Shown: positions 7,101-9,943 of the stretch, one piece after another | Numbering within the stretch: position 1 is the stretch's first letter | Layout: each line of letters opens with the position of its first letter | Assembly (NCBI GenBank): GCA_002401565.1 | Contig: NVTL01000004.1 | Location: 56,214 to 66,156, forward strand | Direction: 5' to 3' | DNA length: 9,943 nt | Origin: Rhodospirillaceae bacterium | Lineage (GTDB): Bacteria; Pseudomonadota; Alphaproteobacteria; Rhodospirillales; Magnetovibrionaceae | Program-made: the position numbers and the translations under genes | The notes under the pieces: generated by a model | Told to the model about the DNA's origin: nothing | Database searches by the model: none | What the model saw: the letters and a program-made list of their open reading frames with translations, nothing else

Positions 7101-7608
7101 CCCAAACCGCATAATCAACGGCCTTTTGAATATTGTCGGCCTCAGCTTCTTCGTTTTCGACCCAGCCCATAACGGTTTCGGCAAAGCTGATTTGTGTCAG
7201 ATTTCCGCCCATCAGGCTGGATAGTTCGCTTTCTAAGGCCGGACCATCAAGAACGTTGGCGTCTTCGACTTTTTTACCTTTTAAAGATCGCCGTTGGACG
7301 AACAGACGTTTACAGGTGTACAGAACATCTAAATCCAGATGCCGCCCGCTCAAAGCAGAAAGAGCATCGGAAATGCCAAAAAGTTTACCAACAAAGGCAT
7401 CCACAAAGGGGCTGAGTTCCAACAGTAAGTCTGAGGTGGCCTTGTTGTCCAGATCAGCCGGAGCCGTGCGCGCGGCCAAAAGACGGCCTTTAAGCCCCCC
7501 ATCTACTTCACCGACGTGATCCAAAAAAGCCGTATCTACGCTGGCTAGTTTTAGGTCGTCATACAGGTCTTCGAAGCGAAGATCGAATGCCAAAGATAAC
7601 TTTGTCAT
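4150..7608 (-). CDS. GltD/NfnB-like and PyrK/NfnA-like flavin-iron-sulfur oxidoreductase fusion
   Basis: The product has 1152 residues. Residues 1-235 are an unassigned, apparently helical domain. Residues 243-325 carry eight cysteines (C243, 246, 254, 278, 310, 318, 321, 325), enough for two [4Fe-4S] clusters as in GltD/NfnB. VLVVGMGPAGAALSHHL (380-396) is the FAD Rossmann motif, and AVIIGGGLTAIDTATEAL (552-569) is the NADPH motif. A GltD-like end, GDLHPSFAGNVVKAM (785-799), follows. About 825-1152 is a ferredoxin-reductase/PyrK-type module with PGQFFRLQ (864-871), VLLAGGGLGNAVLFSIGQAL (945-964, pyridine nucleotide site) and C1085, C1091, C1094, C1112 for a [2Fe-2S] cluster. In Nfn the equivalent subunits couple NADH, NADPH and ferredoxin, possibly by bifurcation, but glutamate synthase-like or other electron transfer is equally open. 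No signal peptide is seen, so it should be cytosolic. The Shine-Dalgarno is weak. The gene heads a probable operon with lysK and is divergent from a rhodanese gene. Confidence 0.9.
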   Translation of the reverse strand: MTKLSLAFDLRFEDLYDDLKLASVDTAFLDHVGEVDGGLKGRLLAARTAPADLDNKATSDLLLELSPFVDAFVGKLFGISDALSALSGRHLDLDVLYTCKRLFVQRRSLKGKKVEDANVLDGPALESELSSLMGGNLTQISFAETVMGWVENEEAEADNIQKAVDYAVWATLSDAGHARHGDDILFRQPEKMDFENLVELDQTQVAGVDASHFTKDRRVPRDGFALTDQGCDLIGALDEAHYCVLCHDRGKDSCSIGLRDRKTGDYQKNAAGVELSGCPLTEKISEMHAAKMHGHAIGALALIAIDNPLCAGTGHRICNDCMKSCIYQKQQPVNIPEVETRALKDVLELPWGFEVYSLLTRWNPLNLERPLPKAKSGYKVLVVGMGPAGAALSHHLMNEGHAIVAIDGAKIEPLAPALSELGVYTPIENIDDIRDPLDTRSMDGFGGVAEYGITVRWDKNFLKIERLLLERRAAFRLYGGVRFGAQMTKEQAFALGFDHVALCMGAGKPTVLNMENNLARGVRQASDFLMALQLTGAAKADSVANLQLRLPAVIIGGGLTAIDTATEALAYYVKQVEKFLERYDVLEAKLGAEKVRERWTDEDTSIGEDFLEHGRAIRYERAAAKAERRAPDFSELLQSWGGATIAYRRRLIDAPSYTLNHEEVEKAMEQGIYFAELVSPLAVEIDDFGWAKALTLEVQEIGEDGRPHGTGKNVSLPARAVLVAAGTQPNTVLSRENPDFAALDGKYFQAVDSDGENVTPEWTDKPEKVQILMNAESGKSISFFGDLHPSFAGNVVKAMASAKQGYPFVSEVLHKSKPSDVDYAALVEALDTGLVATVHEVIRHNLNIVEVVIKAPFAANAFKPGQFFRLQNFEAVTSVRVNTKMAMEGMALTGAWVDRDQGLVSVIVLEMGGSSNLCAHLSVGEPVILMGPTGAPTATPGGETVLLAGGGLGNAVLFSIGQALREAGSKVLYFAAYKGVNDRYHIENIKKAADTIVWCCDQEPGFVPDRDTDLTFTGNIVRAMRAYGNGELGETNLKISDVDRVIAIGSDMMMKAVTEARHGVLKDLFKPGHKGYGSINSPMQCMMKEICAQCLQRHVDPDTGEVKVVFSCFNQDQRLDLVDFASLNSRLRQNAVSEKLTAKWIEHCFEDG
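6330..6347. other. 18-bp perfect palindrome inside the redox fusion gene
   Basis: TAGGTGTATATACACCTA is perfectly self-complementary. It lies within the FAD domain coding sequence, around the codons for GVYTP near residue 425. No regulatory role is known. It may be chance or a binding site for a dimeric protein. Confidence 0.5.
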
Positions 7609-7646
7609 GAAGTTCTTGTCCCACCCTAGTGTTTTTCATTGTATAA

Positions 7647-7674
7647 ATTATATAAATTGTATCGCATCACTTAA
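7647..7674 (-). promoter_or_regulatory. candidate promoter of the redox fusion-lysK operon
   Basis: On the minus strand a perfect -10 TATAAT (7652-7647) lies 16 nt from a poor -35 TTAAGT (7674-7669, 3 of 6). The predicted start near 7640 gives a leader of about 30 nt to the ATG at 7608. The AT-rich core also carries TATAAATT twice in tandem (7642-7649 and 7651-7658) and ATTGTAT twice (7638-7644 and 7656-7662). The plus-strand promoter for the rhodanese gene probably lies in the same stretch, but I cannot place its -35. Confidence 0.45.
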
Positions 7675-7683
7675 GGAAAGACC

Positions 7684-8139
7684 ATGACAGAAAACGATCA
7701 ATCTGGTGCCCAAGAACCACTTGGCTATGCGGGCGACATCGCCCCAACCGAAGCTTGGCAAGTTCTTGCCGATAATCCCAAAGCAGTGCTTTTGGATGTG
7801 CGTACACCCGAAGAATGGACCTATGTGGGCCTGCCTAATCTTGATGCTTTGCACCACGAGGTGTGTTTGGTGCCGTGGGTGTTTTTTCCGCGCATGGATT
7901 TAAACCCACAGTTTATCGAACAGTTGAAAGCCAGCGCCCATCCGGACCCGGACACGTCTATTTTGATTCTTTGTCGGTCGGGTGTGCGGTCCGTTGCCGC
8001 GGCCAAGGCTTTAACAAGTTCTGGATTTACAGACTGTTACAATATTTTGCACGGATTTGAAGGCAATCCAGACACCAACAACCAGCGCGGAAAAATCAGC
8101 GGCTGGAAAGTTGATGGTCTGGCTTGGCGTCAAAAGTAG
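7684..8139 (+). CDS. single-domain rhodanese-like sulfurtransferase
   Basis: The product has 151 residues with one rhodanese domain and no signal peptide, so it should be cytosolic. AVLLDVRTPEEW (34-45) is the CH2A-like motif. LILCRSGVRSVAAAKAL (94-110) holds the active-site loop, with Cys97 as the persulfide-forming nucleophile in CRSGVRS. GF.DCYNILHGFEG follows. Rhodaneses move sulfane sulfur from thiosulfate or a persulfide donor to acceptors, and the substrate here cannot be read from sequence. The C-terminal part (about 130-151, GKISGWKVDGLAWRQ) is typical of short alphaproteobacterial members, as far as I recall. The ATG at 7684 has AAGGAAAG with about 5 nt spacing. It is divergent from the iron-sulfur flavoprotein gene through a shared AT-rich region. 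A link to iron-sulfur assembly is tempting but not shown. It is convergent with the helicase gene, with 13 nt between the stops. Confidence 0.92.
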   Translation: MTENDQSGAQEPLGYAGDIAPTEAWQVLADNPKAVLLDVRTPEEWTYVGLPNLDALHHEVCLVPWVFFPRMDLNPQFIEQLKASAHPDPDTSILILCRSGVRSVAAAKALTSSGFTDCYNILHGFEGNPDTNNQRGKISGWKVDGLAWRQK

Positions 8140-8151
8140 GCGCCTCTTTTG
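8131..8151. terminator. possible bidirectional terminator between convergent genes
   Basis: CAAAAG (8131-8136), a bulged T, then AGGC|GCCT (8138-8145) and CTTTTG (8146-8151) form a nearly symmetric hairpin. It has a short GC core flanked by A and T runs on both sides, so it could stop transcription from either direction. It overlaps the rhodanese stop codon and ends just before the helicase stop. The GC core is only 4 bp per arm, so the structure is weak. Confidence 0.35.
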
Positions 8152-8152
8152 A

Positions 8153-9943
8153 CTACCCTTTAATTTTAAGGACTTTCCGCTTGAGCGGAGCAGAACCTGC
8201 TTTTCCGCCTTTTCCTTTAGCACCTTTAGCGAACCGAGCGGCTTTCCCGCCACCTTTTGGTCCGCCAACAAATTTCTTTGGACGGTTGGTGGGTTTGCCG
8301 ATGGGTTTGACTGTGTCTTTAGCAGCCTCGCCAGACTCAGATTTTTTGGCCTTAAACGGCTTTTTGCCTTTGGGTTTCTTTTTATCCCAAGGTTTGTTTC
8401 CGCCTGACTTATTATCACGCGGCTTATCCCAAGATTTCTTGTCTTCCCGACCGTCTTTATCCCGTGGTTTGTCCCGTGGTTTATCCCAAGATTTTTTGTC
8501 TTCCCGGCCATCGTTATCGCCCTCATCAAAAGAAGGCTTTTCGGATTTTCTTTTGTAATCAGGTTTGGAATTTCCGAATTCTTTTTTCTTACCCACGTAA
8601 GGCTTGCCGCGCACATCTCTGGCAGAATCCTTGGGCTCGGCTGGAATGCCATCCAAGCGCGTGACGGTGATGGTTTTTTCAACTTTACGGCTGGGACCAA
8701 CGGATTCTAAAAATCTGTCGACACAGCCCGGTTCAAGTTCCACATGGGTTTCGTCATGATGAATGCGAATAGCCCCAATTTCGTTTTTGGTGACATGACC
8801 GGCCCGGCACAACATCGGCAACAACCAACGCGCTTCGGCGGTGTGTTTGCGGCCCACATTCAACGAGAACCACACACCCTTTTTAAAGTCATCGCGCGAG
8901 GAACGTTGTTTGCGGTCTTGGCGTTCATAACGATCCTTTGACGGAGGACCGGAATCCAACAATTCTTCGGGGGCTGGTTGCTTGGCGGTTTGTGACCGCA
9001 CAAAAGCGACGGCAATTTGTTCGGCACTATAACGCGACAACAATTCAGCCGCAAAAGCCCGGTCATCATTGGTTAATTCTTCGCTTAAAATGTCCGCAGT
9101 CAAGACACGTTCGCGGTCTTTTTTCATGATGTCTTCGCTGGACGGCGGCTTGGCCCATTCGGCGTCAATCCGTGCACTATCCAACAAACGTTCGGTACGT
9201 TTGCGCCAATTGTGGGGGATGATCAACGCACAAGTTCCCTTGCGTCCGGCCCGGCCGGTGCGGCCACTGCGGTGCAACAAAGATTCTTTGTTTTTGGGAA
9301 TGTCGGAATGAATAACCAAATCCAAATTCGGCAAATCAATACCGCGCGCCGCCACGTCGGTGGCGACACAGACCCGTGCCCGACCGTCACGCATGGCTTG
9401 CAGAGCATGCGTACGTTCATTTTGACTAAGTTCACCTGACAACGCCACCACGGAAAATCCACGGTTATTCAAACGGCTGGTCAAATGGTTGACGTTGGCG
9501 CGCGTACCACAAAAGACAATCGCATTTTGGGAATCGTAATACCGCAACACATTGATAATCGCATTTTCTTTATCGTTTGGGGCAACGGTTAAGGCTTGAT
9601 ATTGAATATCGACGTGTTGTTTGGAATCTGATTGCACATTCAAACGCACGGCGTCGCGTTGATAACGTTTTGCCAAGGTCGCAATGGATTTTGGCACGGT
9701 GGCCGAAAACATCAGTGTGCGGCGGTCTTTGGGTGCTGAATCTAAGATATGTTCCAGATCATCACGAAAGCCCATGTCCAACATTTCATCGGCTTCGTCC
9801 AAGACAATGGCTTTTAAGCCCGATGTATCAAAGGACCCGCGTTCAACGTGATCGCGCAAACGACCCGGTGTACCGACCACGATATGAGCGCCAAAGTTTA
9901 AATTTCGGCGTTCGGTGCGCATGTCCATGCCGCCCACGCACGA
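8153..9943 (-). CDS. DEAD-box RNA helicase with DbpA-type RNA-binding domain and Lys-rich tail (N-terminus missing)
   Basis: This is an ATP-dependent RNA helicase, probably acting in ribosome assembly, RNA decay or cold adaptation. The gene is cut by the right edge: the frame is open to the last base (reading SCVGGMDM) and motifs Q, I and Ia are outside the window. Counting from the GTG codon at 9937, the motifs are TPGRLRDH (23-30), VLDEADEMLDMGF (45-57, motif II), MFSAT (76-80, motif III), AIVFCGTRANV (139-149), CVATDVAARGIDLP (190-203) and HRSGRTGRAGRKG (222-234, motif VI). FKKGVWFSLNVGRK (351-364) to about 415 matches the DbpA RNA-binding fold. From about 418 the tail is basic and low in complexity, with tandem DGREDKKSWDKPRD repeats and runs of KGKK and KGG, suited to non-specific RNA binding. 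It ends at TAG 8155-8153. The GTG at 9937 is internal, not the start. A DeaD/CsdA- or DbpA-type role cannot be resolved. Confidence 0.95.
   Translation of the reverse strand, partial: SCVGGMDMRTERRNLNFGAHIVVGTPGRLRDHVERGSFDTSGLKAIVLDEADEMLDMGFRDDLEHILDSAPKDRRTLMFSATVPKSIATLAKRYQRDAVRLNVQSDSKQHVDIQYQALTVAPNDKENAIINVLRYYDSQNAIVFCGTRANVNHLTSRLNNRGFSVVALSGELSQNERTHALQAMRDGRARVCVATDVAARGIDLPNLDLVIHSDIPKNKESLLHRSGRTGRAGRKGTCALIIPHNWRKRTERLLDSARIDAEWAKPPSSEDIMKKDRERVLTADILSEELTNDDRAFAAELLSRYSAEQIAVAFVRSQTAKQPAPEELLDSGPPSKDRYERQDRKQRSSRDDFKKGVWFSLNVGRKHTAEARWLLPMLCRAGHVTKNEIGAIRIHHDETHVELEPGCVDRFLESVGPSRKVEKTITVTRLDGIPAEPKDSARDVRGKPYVGKKKEFGNSKPDYKRKSEKPSFDEGDNDGREDKKSWDKPRDKPRDKDGREDKKSWDKPRDNKSGGNKPWDKKKPKGKKPFKAKKSESGEAAKDTVKPIGKPTNRPKKFVGGPKGGGKAARFAKGAKGKGGKAGSAPLKRKVLKIKG
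8415..8512 (-). repeat. imperfect 41-bp direct repeat in the helicase tail
   Basis: Two copies (8415-8455 and 8472-8512) differ at a few positions and encode the repeated peptide DGREDKKSWDKPRD. A shorter partial copy (KPRDK) lies between them. The repeat is in frame with the helicase and looks like a recent tandem duplication extending the disordered tail. Confidence 0.8.

Noticed and set aside
8011..8700. 229-codon minus-strand open frame over the helicase tail
   Set aside because: It is out of frame with the helicase and arises from its low-complexity basic repeats. It also runs antisense into the rhodanese gene.

Overview
The window looks like an alphaproteobacterial chromosome of moderate G+C (about half, judged by eye). 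The evidence is a class I lysyl-tRNA synthetase (typical of archaea, alphaproteobacteria and spirochaetes), an S24/LexA-fold regulator whose sequence resembles a regulator widespread in alphaproteobacteria, and a DEAD-box helicase with a DbpA-type RNA-binding domain and a long lysine-rich tail. I cannot name the genus. A low-to-moderate G+C member of the Rhodospirillales or a related order is a guess.

Positions 1-1717 (minus strand) are phage-derived. Transcription runs leftwards from a strong sigma-70 promoter near 1780 through a 131-aa conserved unknown, a 158-aa protein with the residue layout of a circularly permuted papain-like enzyme, a strong intrinsic terminator, a 68-aa proline-rich phage protein, and the N-terminal 191 residues of a podovirus-type head-to-tail connector (portal), which runs off the left edge. 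Divergent to this operon (1852-2481, plus) is an S24-family HTH repressor with a Ser/Lys self-cleavage dyad. The 134-bp region between them holds a perfect 10-bp inverted repeat that brackets the -35 box of the leftward promoter, where a repressor operator would be expected. The simplest reading is a repressor-controlled prophage, prophage remnant or domesticated phage-like (possibly gene-transfer-agent-like) cluster. No integrase, terminase or attachment site is visible here.

Positions 2488-7608 (minus strand) are chromosomal housekeeping and redox genes. A very large flavoprotein (1152 aa) fuses a GltD/NfnB-like FAD, NADPH and 2x[4Fe-4S] half to a PyrK/NfnA-like FAD, NAD and [2Fe-2S] half. 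It lies 60 nt upstream of lysK, probably in one transcript. The fusion also carries an unassigned N-terminal domain of about 235 residues and an insert of about 70 residues in its NADPH domain.

Positions 7609-9943 hold an AT-rich divergent promoter region, a single-domain rhodanese (plus strand), and a convergent DEAD-box RNA helicase (minus strand) truncated at the right edge. Every intergenic gap is shorter than 140 nt. I found no tRNA, rRNA, CRISPR array or insertion sequence.
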